Source: Diplonema japonicum (lineage: Eukaryota > Euglenozoa > Diplonemea > Diplonemida > Diplonemidae). From it: a DNA stretch of 64,000 nucleotides. The notes beneath the pieces are model-generated. The model made no database searches, was not told the DNA's origin, and saw only the letters and a program-made list of their open reading frames with translations. The stretch spans positions 62,001 through 126,000 of the forward strand of contig OZ025676.1 of NCBI GenBank assembly GCA_964019335.1, written 5' to 3'. This document shows, in pieces, positions 55,672 to 64,000 of the stretch (within the stretch, counting starts at the first letter, position 1; every line of letters starts with the position of its first letter). The translations under genes and the position numbers were made by a program.

Positions 55672-56070
55672 TTAGCTCGAGAAGAGTGGTCTCCTGTTGT
55701 AGCCGTGTGCCGTCGGGCCCCCAAGATGTCGAAGGGTATGCACCCTTGATTTGGCGTTGGCGGGGAAGGCTGACCTTCCACAGCGTGCTGAGCATTTCTG
55801 GATGCGACCCAAGATGTATTGCATCCTTGCGGCCTTCTCCGTGAGCAGGTCTTGATCGTCGAGGGGACCTATGAGCGACCGGCGGGTGGTCTGCTCATAG
55901 TCTATGGCGAGTTCCATTGTCGTGACGGAAGTTTTCTTCTTACCATCGTACCATCGTAGGCCTCTTAGCCACTTGAGGACGTTCTTCAAATGAAAGGTCA
56001 GGACCGTGCCTGACGCCCCGTTCGCCTTCAGCAACGCTTCCGTCGGAACATCATGTTGCCTCCCTGCCAA
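55672..56070 (-). pseudogene. Retroelement-like C-terminal fragment 3
   Basis: 132 codons, with LLKANGASGTVLTFHLKNVL, KWLRGLRWYDGKKK, TTMELAIDYEQTTRRSLIG, AARMQYILGRIQKC, RVHTLRHLGG and NRRPLFSS-stop. It is similar in order and motif to fragment 2, and stops where that one continues for another ~60 residues. A C run follows upstream (56280-56300). No catalytic motif is visible; probable relic of a retroelement polyprotein. Confidence 0.45.
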
Positions 56071-56728
56071 GGGTTGGAGGTGAGCACTCTCTTGCTTTTT
56101 TCCGCTGCTCTGGCGTCACGGACCGTCACTACTTTCAGGAGGTATAGTTGCACCATCCTGGCACGTTCTTTCCCTGCTTTGTCGGCCCCTCTTGGACTAT
56201 CCCGTGGAGGGCTGTGGCAGCCGGGAGGCCTTCTCGCTTCACCTCTGCGTATTGCTCGAAAAAAAAACGACTCCGGCTCCCCCCCCCCCCCCCCCCCCCC
56301 GCATAAAGCTCGCTTAAATTTTAACAAATCGCCTATTCCCCCCCCCCCCCCCCCTTTTTTTCGGTCTATCCCCGTCCTTTAAGGGGTTAACGGAAAAAAA
56401 AAACTCAAATTAACACGCAAGCTCCCAGAGACGAAAAGCTGCATGCCCTAAAAAGGGGGGTCAGTACTAGGTATCTCTCAGTTTCGGTCAAATCTCGCCG
56501 ACTCTTCCAGGTGCTGACCCCGGGCGAGAGGCACCCTTCAATGGCTGTGGTCCGGAAAGTAAAAAGTAGAGGCAAAAGACAAAAAAAGTTGTCTCGATTT
56601 TAGTGGTGCCATGCAGTATGTGACACAGCGGCCACCCTTGTGAAACTTCGCCCCGAAGCCTCCCAAGTCCCCTGTGGTGGAGAGGTAAGAAAGCTTGGAA
56701 ATTGAAATAGGGAGAGGGGCCACAGAAG
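56071..56728. other. Gene-free spacer with two C runs
   Basis: It holds C runs at about 56280-56300 and 56339-56354 and no gene. The part before the first C run may belong to the retroelement-like relic. Confidence 0.5.
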
Positions 56729-57048
56729 CAATTAAACACCAACTGGAGAGTTGTGGGAGGCTTGCTTCACTGGCACGATGCCGCGGGGAGGCTACTTGCC
56801 TGACCTGGTGAAGCCACCTCCTTGTTCGATGTAATGGGATAAGGGACTCTCCGTTGAGGGCGTGCTAACTGGCGCCACGCGTAGGGTGGGCTCTCCACCC
56901 CCGTCCAGGTTTCCCCACGTGTACGGCTTTAGAACGAGAGTTTCCCTTTCGCTTGTGTTTCTCCAAACCACAATTACCAGGAACCACCACAGGGAGGTTG
57001 GAAACATTGGTCCCCAAAAAAACAAAACAAAAAAAAAAAACAAAAAAA
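56729..57048 (+). mobile_element. SINE-like repeat, copy 2, with A-rich tail
   Basis: The fuller copy of the repeat at 50014, about 287 bases plus a 33-base A-rich tail, followed by GAGACATTTAAG. CTTGTTCGATG resembles a Pol III B box. The tail on the plus strand gives its orientation. Confidence 0.6.
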
Positions 57049-57141
57049 GAGACATTTAAGTTAAAGGAAGTTTTCTTTTTAATGAGACACCCCCTTGTTC
57101 TCATCCACTACCTACCCCCCCCAAAAAAAATACAGCACACA

Positions 57142-58038
57142 CTATCTCATTTTTGTACGAGCGTAGTTGTGCTGCACCAAAAGCCACTCATGTGAGAGTG
57201 CCTGCCTGGTTGTGAGACGCTCCGCAGGATCGACCACAAGAAGCTGCTTAATGAAACTGCGGGCAAGTTCGGACACTCCATCCCAGTAGGGCGAAGGGAA
57301 GGAGAACTCACCCGACGCAATCGAATCGTACAGCGCCCGGGTGTTCTCATCCTCAAAGGGACAAAACCCACACAGTAGCACATAAGCTATGACACCAATA
57401 GACCAGAGATCAACACTCTCAGTGTAGCCAGTGGCCCCTGTGAGCACTTCTGGAGCGACGTAATTCGGTGAACCACAGGTAGTGTGGGAAAGTGCGCCAT
57501 TGAGCCAAATCTTTGCGAGACCAAAATCTGTTATTTTAACAATTGGTCCCTTGTCTGTTCCGTCATCAGCTGCTACGAGGATATTCTCGGGTTTTAAGTC
57601 CCTGTGGATAACTGCCTTACCGTGGAGGTACTGAATGGCTTTTATAAGCTGGGTGATGATGCTGGCGGCCTCGCGCTCACTGTACCCAGTAGGATGTCTT
57701 TCGCAGATGTCGTCGAAAAGTTCCCCGCCGGAGATTAACTCCATGACGAGGTACACTTTCAAATCGTCTTCATATACCTCCTTCAGCTCCACGATGTTGT
57801 TGTGCTTGATATTCATCAGGATCTTGACCTCAGTCTGCAGGGCGCAGTTGTCCATCTCCTTCTTGTCGAGGATCTTGATGGCAACCTCGTCGAGCGTCTT
57901 CTTGTTCCTCCCGAGCCTTACCTTTGCGAAGGCACCTTCCCCTAACAGCGACAGGAACTCGTACTTCTGCATGATGTTCTCCTTGGCGTCCGACAGGATC
58001 CTTGGTTTCTTCTTCTTGAAACGCGATAATATTGTCAT
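57142..58038 (-). CDS. CaMK-type Ser/Thr protein kinase, 298 aa
   Basis: A complete single-domain kinase: GEGAFAKV (33-40), Lys55 in VAIKIL, Glu70, [16 protein letters not shown] (96-111), HRDLKPEN (145-152), DFGLAK (171-176), [11 protein letters not shown] (189-199) and [20 protein letters not shown]. The GSPxYVAPE activation segment and PF.D end of this block are typical of the CAMK group (CaMK1/CDPK-related). Lysines near the start (FKKKKPR) and a short C-terminus ([16 protein letters not shown]) leave no room for a calmodulin-binding regulatory tail or EF-hands, so it may be constitutively active or regulated by phosphorylation. All catalytic residues are present. Confidence 0.9.
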   Translation of the reverse strand: MTILSRFKKKKPRILSDAKENIMQKYEFLSLLGEGAFAKVRLGRNKKTLDEVAIKILDKKEMDNCALQTEVKILMNIKHNNIVELKEVYEDDLKVYLVMELISGGELFDDICERHPTGYSEREAASIITQLIKAIQYLHGKAVIHRDLKPENILVAADDGTDKGPIVKITDFGLAKIWLNGALSHTTCGSPNYVAPEVLTGATGYTESVDLWSIGVIAYVLLCGFCPFEDENTRALYDSIASGEFSFPSPYWDGVSELARSFIKQLLVVDPAERLTTRQALSHEWLLVQHNYARTKMR

Positions 58039-58240
58039 TTCTTCTTTCTTTTGTGTAAATATATATGCTGCTGGGAGGGGGTTCGAAGAAAGATGAAGAA
58101 AAAAAAGAGAGAAATGGAATCATGTGTGAAACAAAATTTTTCTTTCATCAGAGAGGAAGAAACACCGCCCCGCCCACGCACTTTATTTCGTTCGGTCTCG
58201 ACGGGGAGGGAAGGGAAGGGGAGGGAATAATAAAAAAAAA

Positions 58241-58284
58241 GATGTCTTTGAAGGGACCTTGCAGTATGTGACAGGATCGCCTAA
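58241..58284. repeat. Dispersed repeat A, copy 2
   Basis: GATGTCTTTGAAGGGACCTT then GCAGTATGTGACAGGATCGCCTAAG, preceded by nine A. It lies 100 bases past the stop of the first GH18-like gene. Confidence 0.85.
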
Positions 58285-58384
58285 GAAAAAAACAAAATCG
58301 TGGAAGAGGATTGCGACAAAAATCGAACAGGTTTCGAGCGTGCAAACAAAAAAATAAAAACAAAAAGATTTCTTTCTCCATAAC

Positions 58385-59239
58385 TTAAATCTTCCCATTC
58401 ATGAAGTCCTCAAGGATGGGCCACCAGTAGGGAGCAGGCCAGTCGTTGACACCGTCCATGAGAAGCCTGAAGATGTCAAGGCTCGTCACGCCAAGGGATG
58501 TCGCGTTGTGAATGAAGGAACGGGCGTTCGTAGCATTCCAGTAAGTGGTGTGGAAGGGTCCAAGCCCCACGCCTGCCTGTGCGGTGCTCCCTGTCGCGTC
58601 TTTGATGGTTGTGACGTAGGTCTTCAAGATCTGAAGCATGGTGGGCATCGGCTGCCCACCGTACGTCTCCATGTCCTGCAGGTACTGGATCCCAGACCCT
58701 GCAAGCACGCCGTACTTGTTCAGAGCACCCGACCACGACGCCACCCACACAGACAGCGTGAAGCCCTCTGCCACAAGGATGTCGTTCACAGCCTTCAGGA
58801 AGCCCGCGTATGCCTCGGCATCTGTGTCGGTGGGCTTCTGTGGTTCGTAGTCGAAGTTGAACCCAGCAAAACCGTACTTCTTCCCAATCGTAACAAGCTG
58901 CTTCCCGTACCCCGTGGGGTCCTTGTACATGGTGTGCATGGTCGTCCCGTTCACCATGTTCACGACGACAGGGATGATGGGGATGTTCAGTGGTTTGTAG
59001 ATGTCCAGCCACGTGTTGACGGCGGCCTCGTTGTCCCAGCCTGCAAGGGAGCCCGTCTCGGGCATGCCGGGTCTCCAAGCAAGTTGGAGCTGGCTGAAGA
59101 GGGGAAGGTGCTCCTTCACGGCAGCGGCGTTCACCTCGTTCTGAGTGGCGTTTGGCCCATCAATTGTGATGTACCAGTTGATGGTCCTGGAGCAACTCAC
59201 AACACCCACGAGGCACGACAGCAGGAGGGCGGTCTTCAT
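58385..59239 (-). CDS. Secreted GH18-like protein, paralog 1, 284 aa
   Basis: MKTALLLSCLVGVVSC is a signal peptide. The rest is a compact TIM-barrel-like domain: INWYITIDGPN, FSQLQLAWRPGM, PIIPVVVNMVNGTTMHTMY, the catalytic-type motif YGFAGFNFDYEPQ (the family form being DGxDxDxE; here the first Asp is Ala, while the second acid and catalytic Glu are kept), LSVWVASWSGALNKYG, and DIFRLLMDGVNDWPAPYWWP. GH18 enzymes hydrolyse chitin or similar GlcNAc polymers, or have lost activity and act as lectins. This short version lacks a chitin-binding module. ATG 59239 follows CCTAG by four bases. It is one of three tandem paralogs. Confidence 0.75.
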   Translation of the reverse strand: MKTALLLSCLVGVVSCSRTINWYITIDGPNATQNEVNAAAVKEHLPLFSQLQLAWRPGMPETGSLAGWDNEAAVNTWLDIYKPLNIPIIPVVVNMVNGTTMHTMYKDPTGYGKQLVTIGKKYGFAGFNFDYEPQKPTDTDAEAYAGFLKAVNDILVAEGFTLSVWVASWSGALNKYGVLAGSGIQYLQDMETYGGQPMPTMLQILKTYVTTIKDATGSTAQAGVGLGPFHTTYWNATNARSFIHNATSLGVTSLDIFRLLMDGVNDWPAPYWWPILEDFMNGKI

Positions 59240-59266
59240 CTTCCTAGGGATGAATATTCAAACGAT

Positions 59267-59301
<35 letters not shown>

Positions 59302-59562
59302 TAAATAGTAAAAGAAACAACAAAAAAACGTGATTTTTGTTCCTTCCCTAAGGGAGATGCCACGATGCCAAACGACAAAAGGGCACAGAAAAACATTTTA
59401 TTTTCTTGTGCCCGATTTCGAGAGTGGGGTAAGGAAAGAAGAGGAGAAAAGTAAAATAAAAAAAATAGAGATCAAAAATAGAAATTTAAAATCACTTTCT
59501 GTCTTTTTTTTTCTTCTTTTCCCTCGTTTTTCTTTGATTCCTTTTTTTTTTTTTTTGGTTAA

Positions 59563-61326
59563 CCCATAACACTCCAAGGCGCAAATATTTGTCGTTTTTT
59601 CTCTATGTACTTTTTAGTCCCCACGACCCCTGGATCTCCAAGAACGACTATAGTGAGGAGTTATTTTCAACTGCATTTCATGCTGCGCTGCATCACTTAA
59701 CCTTGTTATCCACCCACCAAGTGGGTCCCAAATCCGAGTAGATAGGCTAAAAACGCAAAATAACGGGTGTGCATACTGTGTCCAAATTGTTCCCAAAAAA
59801 CGCAAAAGTAAAGCCAAAACAGCTACGGACGAGGTCCAACCTTCATGGGTAAGGGAGTTGGTACCCATAGAGACCATAAAATAGGCCAGTGGGGAGAAAA
59901 AACGCTGTCCCGTGGTACGCAGAAACCTGACGACGCAAAATGGTTATTCCTTCGGTTTTTTTATAAGAAGCTCACAGACGTCATCCAAGAAGAGACAAAC
60001 AAGCAAAAGGACGCTGAGATTGATAAAATTTCGACCCAGGACTCCACCGCTTACTCGGATTGAGCATTGCGATGGGTTTACGGCGTGCCCAGAATCAGCA
60101 GTCATATTGGTCCACAGGACCCATGAAATCCCCCTTTTCAGTAACACGATGCCCAGGAGACGCTACTGGGAAATCAAAAGTGCCTCCACTTCACTAAGAA
60201 GAGTCAAACGGTGATGTGTTGTGAAGATACGAGGGTTTCTGGATAGAATTGGTGACAAGTGGGCAAAAGCAGCAGTGCCAGGAAAATATTTAAGCATTGA
60301 CGAGACACTCGTACCTTCACGGGGCAATTGGGGGGCTGCGGGTCTACTGTCCTCTCAAGCGTAAAAGATATGGCATAAAAATCTACTGCCTAAACTGCAC
60401 GAGCACGGGTTATCTTTTGCGTTTTCACATCCACGCCACCAAAATCGAGGGGCACGCACTTGAAGATTTCAGTGTTGTGGAAAAAGCGGTACTGGGGTTA
60501 ACGGAGCCTTTCCGGGGAAATGACAACACGGTAGTTTGCGATAGCTACTTTTCGACTGTGGGTCTGGCCGAAGCCCTGTGAAAAACTTTGAGGGCTTGCA
60601 TTTCGTTGGGGTGTTGCGGACTCTTCTGGTGGGCCCTAGAAGTGACAATAGTTAACTGCCATGCACTTCAAATAAAATATGGTTCAGGGATGCCAAAGAG
60701 ATACACAACCCTGGCTGCTTTTAAAGAGCGCTTTCGAGAGAGCCTAATTGATGGGTCCAGCGTTGCAAAAACACCACTCCCGGCACCCAACTAGTGGTGC
60801 CATACCCCAGATTACACCAAACGTGACCGCTAGCCACTCAAAGGGAGCACCTCCAGGGTCTGCAGGTTGAAAGGATACACAAAACGCACAATCTACAAAT
60901 GCTACCTGAAACCAACACCTCTGTCCAAATAAGTGCTTTTTTCGTACCACTCTTCCATCACCCAAAAAATGCCTCTTGACGATTTCGAGGCCGATATTCC
61001 ACCCGCAAATAGGCACTTCTCTCGGTCTGAGACATCTGAGGGGTCCTGATGCTGCCTTTTTTGTCCCAAGATGCTCAATTTACACCCCCCCCCCCCCCCC
61101 GTGCACAACCCATTTTGACATGGTCGTTTTTGAGCACCCTACGGCCATTCAACTCTTCATCCCCTTTGTATTCTTATTAATTTTTGAAACTTTTTTTTTA
61201 ATTTTCCTGGTCCAAAAAACCCGTTTTACCTGCAAACGGGGGTTAAATGCTGCCATTTCCCCCCTCAAATTATGAAAAGGAGCAAAAAAGGGACCCCTAT
61301 GTAGATAGGCCCCGGAGTGTTATGGG
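59563..61326 (+). mobile_element. piggyBac-type DNA transposon with TTAA target duplication
   Basis: Ends are CCCATAACACTCC (59563-59575) and its inverse GGAGTGTTATGGG (61314-61326), flanked on both sides by TTAA (59559-59562, 61327-61330), the piggyBac target site. Size 1764 bp. A broken piggyBac transposase lies inside on the plus strand. Intact target duplication suggests it has stayed in place since insertion. Confidence 0.85.
59850..60794 (+). pseudogene. piggyBac transposase, broken
   Basis: In successive frames: KWLFLRFFYKKLTDVIQEET, FSNTMPRRRYWEI, FLDRIGDKWAKAAVPG, KYLSIDETLVPSRG (with the first catalytic Asp), then after a frameshift YCPLKRKRYGIKIYCLNC, TSTGYLLRFHIHATK, VVCDSYFSTVGLAEAL (second Asp), a stop, and a C-terminal MPKRYTTLAAFKERFRESL. 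These are the DDE_Tnp_1_7 (piggyBac) landmarks in the right order. A possible zinc-binding tail after 60794 is in pieces. At least three stops or frameshifts make it inactive. Confidence 0.8.
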
Positions 61327-61773
61327 TTAATAAAAAATTTAAACCTTCCCCTCCGTTCCCCCGTGCCGTGTGGTGGGTGTTTTTTCCTTGTAAAAAAGCG
61401 ACAGAAAATGCGAAACAAAAAGCTAATTCATTTTTTTTTCCCCATTCGAAGTTTAAAGGAAAAAAAAAAAAGAACGTTCTGACACAAAGCGCGTATATCA
61501 CATAAGTTTTCTTTCGAACAAAAATTCTCACTTTTTTTTTTACTCGTTTCTCGCTTGTTTTTTTTTTTTTTAAAAAAAACAAAAAAGCCGAGAAAAATAA
61601 AAAAGGGAAGTGACCGAAAGGAAGCGGAAGGTAGAGAACATGCAATAAAAAAAAAAACTTTTTTTTTTTTTTTTTTTTTTTTTTGCGCCGTCTTCGATAC
61701 CTAGGTAGTTCCAGTCGAGAGTCTGGATCGAGTTTTTTTTCTTCTTTTTTTTTTTTTTTCCTTCGTTTCTTTT
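61327..61773. other. Gene-free spacer with homopolymer runs
   Basis: Contains T and A runs (61661-61684) directly before the second GH18-like gene. No gene was recognised. Confidence 0.6.
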
Positions 61774-62628
61774 TTAAATCTTCCCCGTGATGAAATCCCC
61801 GAGGACAGTGTACCAGAAGGGTGCAGGCCAGTTGTTGGATCCGTCCATCAGAAGCCTGAAGATATCGATGTTCGTCACACCCTTGCTAACAGCATGGGAA
61901 ATAAACTTCCTGGTGTTCTCCTCTGTCCAATACTCAGTGTGGTAAGGCCCCATCCCAACGCCTGCCTGGGCGGCGCTCCCTGTCGCATCTCGAATCTCCC
62001 GCACGTACTCATCAACATAGTCCCTCTCATCGACCATGGGCCACCCCCCGTATGTCGACATGTCCTGCAGGTACTGGATCCCGGACTCTGCAAGCACGCC
62101 GAATTTCTTCAATGCCTCTGACCACGACGCCACCCACACAGACAGCGTGAAGCCCTCTGCCACAAGGATGTCGTTCACAGTCTTCAAGAAGTCCGCGTAC
62201 GCCTTGGCATCATGGTCCCTTGGGTGTTGCGGTTCGTAGTCGAAGTTGAACCCAGCAAAACCGTACTTCTTCCCAATCGCAACAAGCTGCTTCCCGTACC
62301 CCGTGGGGTCCTTGTACATGGTGTGCATGGTCGTCCCGTTCACCATGTTCACGACCACCCCAACAATGGGCACACCGAGAGGCTTGTAGATGTTCAGCCA
62401 TTCATGAACGGCGGTCTCGTTGTCCCAACCTGCAAGGGAGCCTGTTTCGAGCATGCCGGGTCCCCAAGCAAGTTGGAGCTGGCTGAAGACCTGCTTATTT
62501 TGCTTGACGGCATCGGCGTTCCACTGGTTGACGGTGGCGTTGGACTCGATGGACACGTACCAGTTCACCGTTCGGTTCGTGCAGCTCACGAGGCCGACAA
62601 GACACGACAGCAGGAGGGCGGTCTTCAT
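61774..62628 (-). CDS. Secreted GH18-like protein, paralog 2, 284 aa
   Basis: Same length and layout as paralog 1: signal peptide MKTALLLSCLVGLVSC, VNWYVSIESNATVNQW, FSQLQLAWGPGM, VGVVVNMVNGTTMHTMY, YGFAGFNFDYEPQ with the kept acid pair, LSVWVASWSEALKKFG, a changed loop after DMSTYGGWPM (VDERDYVDEYVREI) and DIFRLLMDGSNNWPAPFWYT. Most differences from paralog 1 are in surface loops, which suggests divergence for different ligands or antigens. ATG 62628 follows TGCAG-CCACC. The next paralog upstream begins beyond 63661. Confidence 0.75.
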   Translation of the reverse strand: MKTALLLSCLVGLVSCTNRTVNWYVSIESNATVNQWNADAVKQNKQVFSQLQLAWGPGMLETGSLAGWDNETAVHEWLNIYKPLGVPIVGVVVNMVNGTTMHTMYKDPTGYGKQLVAIGKKYGFAGFNFDYEPQHPRDHDAKAYADFLKTVNDILVAEGFTLSVWVASWSEALKKFGVLAESGIQYLQDMSTYGGWPMVDERDYVDEYVREIRDATGSAAQAGVGMGPYHTEYWTEENTRKFISHAVSKGVTNIDIFRLLMDGSNNWPAPFWYTVLGDFITGKI

Positions 62629-63661
62629 GGTGGCTGCATGAATTAGATATGAACCCATGAGAGGGGAGAAAAAAAAGCAGAAAGGAAGGTCACTGTTCAT
62701 AAATAAAATATCACCGTTCCAGCAAAGAAGAGAAAGAGAAGACGTTCCTTTTTTTTTTCCCCTTTTTTTTGGCGAAGAGAAAAAAAGAAAAAAAAAAGTG
62801 GCACAAAAGTAGCTTACAACATCACCGCAGCATATTTAGAACTTTTTTTTCTTGTCGACAAAAAAAAAGAAGAAACTCGATCTTTTAACATCAAGCCCCA
62901 CGACACAAGTCGAACGGTCGGCTCCAAGTGTACCATAAAGGGGTGGGGGTATTTGTTGTCAAACACATTGGAGTCTTCCAACCTGCTACCTTGTTTTGAA
63001 AGGGTCTGTTTGTGCCTGGGTGACAGTTGCTTGTCGTAAAGTTTCAAAATCTCTCCGCCAAGCATCACCCTGGCACAGGCTTCCCTGAAATAACTCGCTT
63101 AAGGGGCATAGAAAAAAAAAAAGAAGAAGAAAAACACGCACTGTGTGAATAAATTCGATAAAGTTTCAGTGTGCAGGGGGAATGCTCACCGCTCAAGGAA
63201 AAAATTCACACGAAAAATAAAAATAGGGGGGGGGGCTCCACCTTTTTTTCTCTACTTTTTTTTTCCTCCTTTGATTGCCAGTTTCTCGCATCTTTTTTCC
63301 TCAACGGGAAAAACAAAGGAGAACCAGGCAGAGAAGCTTGACAAAAAAAAATCTCAAGTAAAAGAAGAGTAAACAAACTATTCTACCTGCACTGCCACTG
63401 AATAGTAGTTCTGACCCGCCATTACAAGAGGCTGCCAATTGATCATCTGCAAGGAGACAAATAGGGAGGAAGGATGGAATCGTTATGTCAGAAGGTTCCT
63501 TTCCTTTTTTTTTTTTTTAAAGAAAAAAAAGAAGAAGGGCTGAGAAAGACAAAGGGAAGCAAGAAGACATCCCTATTCTGCTAAAGTTAAAAGTACTACT
63601 TTTTTCGAAACAAATGGGGATTGCGTGGGTGGACTTTCCCCCCCCCCCCCCCCCTCATAAC
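62629..63661. other. Spacer between GH18-like genes
   Basis: About 1 kb with A/T and C runs (C run 63640-63654), repeat C at 63155-63211, and a minus-strand frame of 84 codons at 62814-63068 with no recognisable family that may be chance. Confidence 0.5.
63155..63211. repeat. Dispersed repeat C, copy 2
   Basis: TCGATAAAGTTTCAGTGTGC onward, about 85 percent like 55523-55577. The B half is absent. Confidence 0.75.
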
Positions 63662-64000
63662 TTAAATCTTCCCATTCATGAAGTCCTCAAGGATGGGCCA
63701 CCAGTAGGGAGCAGGCCAGTCGTTGACACCGTCCATGAGAAGCCTGAAGATGTCGATGTTTGTCACGCCAAGGGATGTCGCGTTGTGAATGAACGACTGT
63801 ACGTTACTAGGGTTCCAGTAGCTAGTCACATAAGGTCCAAGCCCCACGCCTGCCTGTGCGGTGCTCCCTGTCGCGTCTTTGATGGTTGTGACGTAGGTCT
63901 TCAAGATCTGAAGCATGGTGGGCATCGGCTGCCCACCGTACGTCTCCATGTCCTGCAGGTACTGGATCCCAGACCCTGCAAGCACGCCGTACTTGTTCAG
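63662..64000 (-). CDS. GH18-like protein, paralog 3, N-terminus off the right edge
   Basis: The C-terminal 112 codons of a third paralog; the reading frame is open to the edge. LNKYGVLAGSGIQYLQDMET and MLQILKTYVTTIKDATGSTA are identical to paralog 1, while YVTSYWNPSNVQSF differs. It ends DFMNGKI-stop as paralog 1 does, so paralogs 1 and 3 are the closest pair, with paralog 2 between them. The catalytic region lies outside the window. Confidence 0.75.
   Translation of the reverse strand: MNKYGVLAGSGIQYLQDMETYGGQPMPTMLQILKTYVTTIKDATGSTAQAGVGLGPYVTSYWNPSNVQSFIHNATSLGVTNIDIFRLLMDGVNDWPAPYWWPILEDFMNGKI

Noticed and set aside
58508-59272. 254-codon plus-strand frame
   Set aside because: It is antisense to a GH18-like gene with a signal peptide and two paralogs.
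1-64000. CRISPR arrays, bacterial operons, ribosome binding sites
   Set aside because: No spaced direct repeats of CRISPR type; spliceosomal introns and eukaryotic domain families show nuclear DNA.

Overview
This 64 kb window is eukaryotic nuclear DNA, most likely from a flagellated protist. It reads as two different landscapes. From 1 to about 44.8 kb it is packed with protein genes, and all of them lie on the minus strand. Genes are often separated by only 40-270 bases. Almost every start codon has a CAG or TAG 1-18 bases upstream, commonly behind a pyrimidine or poly(T) stretch on the sense strand. Together these features resemble polycistronic transcription with spliced-leader trans-splicing, as in kinetoplastids, diplonemids, dinoflagellates or perkinsids. 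No spliced-leader RNA gene was found here, so both the mechanism and the lineage remain inferences. Conventional GT-AG introns also exist and are tiny, 38-44 nt. They can be reconstructed in a PPIL3-type cyclophilin, an elongin-B-like ubiquitin-fold protein, a receptor-like kinase and, probably, a polycystin channel.

The dense half (transcribed right to left) encodes: a TPR protein (41.7-44.8 kb), a PPR-TrmB methyltransferase fusion (39.7-41.6), a polycystin-2-like channel (36.1-39.6), a four-helix membrane protein overlapping a sirtuin with a UBP zinc finger (33.5-36.0), a ubiquitin-fold protein (32.7-33.3), a membrane kinase with a cyclase-like domain (29.4-32.5), an unknown protein and a TK/TKL-like kinase (25.5-28.3), an SLC44 choline-transporter-like protein (22.6-25.4), a coiled-coil protein (20.8-22.5), three tiny RS-repeat proteins around an FkbM methyltransferase (18.1-20.7), an RCC1-repeat protein, a thioredoxin-fold protein, a RhoGAP-like protein, a GT61-like glycosyltransferase, an ankyrin protein, a C2-domain protein, a cyclophilin, a REEP/HVA22-like protein and several unknowns. 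Cilium-associated types (polycystin, TXNDC3-like thioredoxin) fit a flagellate.

From 44.8 to 64 kb the genes are sparse: an acylated small protein at 48.1-48.7, a CaMK-type kinase at 57.1-58.0, and three secreted GH18-like paralogs at 58.4-64.0, the last cut by the window end. The rest is homopolymer-rich DNA full of mobile-element remains. These include a complete piggyBac-type element with TTAA target duplications and a broken transposase, a pogo/Tigger-like element with inverted ends and a broken transposase, two MITE-like inverted-repeat elements, a two-copy SINE-like repeat, three similar retroelement-like C-terminal fragments, and short dispersed repeats, some of which also lie between genes in the dense half.

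The most interesting points are the RS-repeat mini-protein family, the PPR-TrmB and sirtuin-UBP fusions, the membrane cyclase-kinase, the uniform 38-nt introns, and a gene pair whose reading frames overlap and which may need polyadenylation to create the stop codon.
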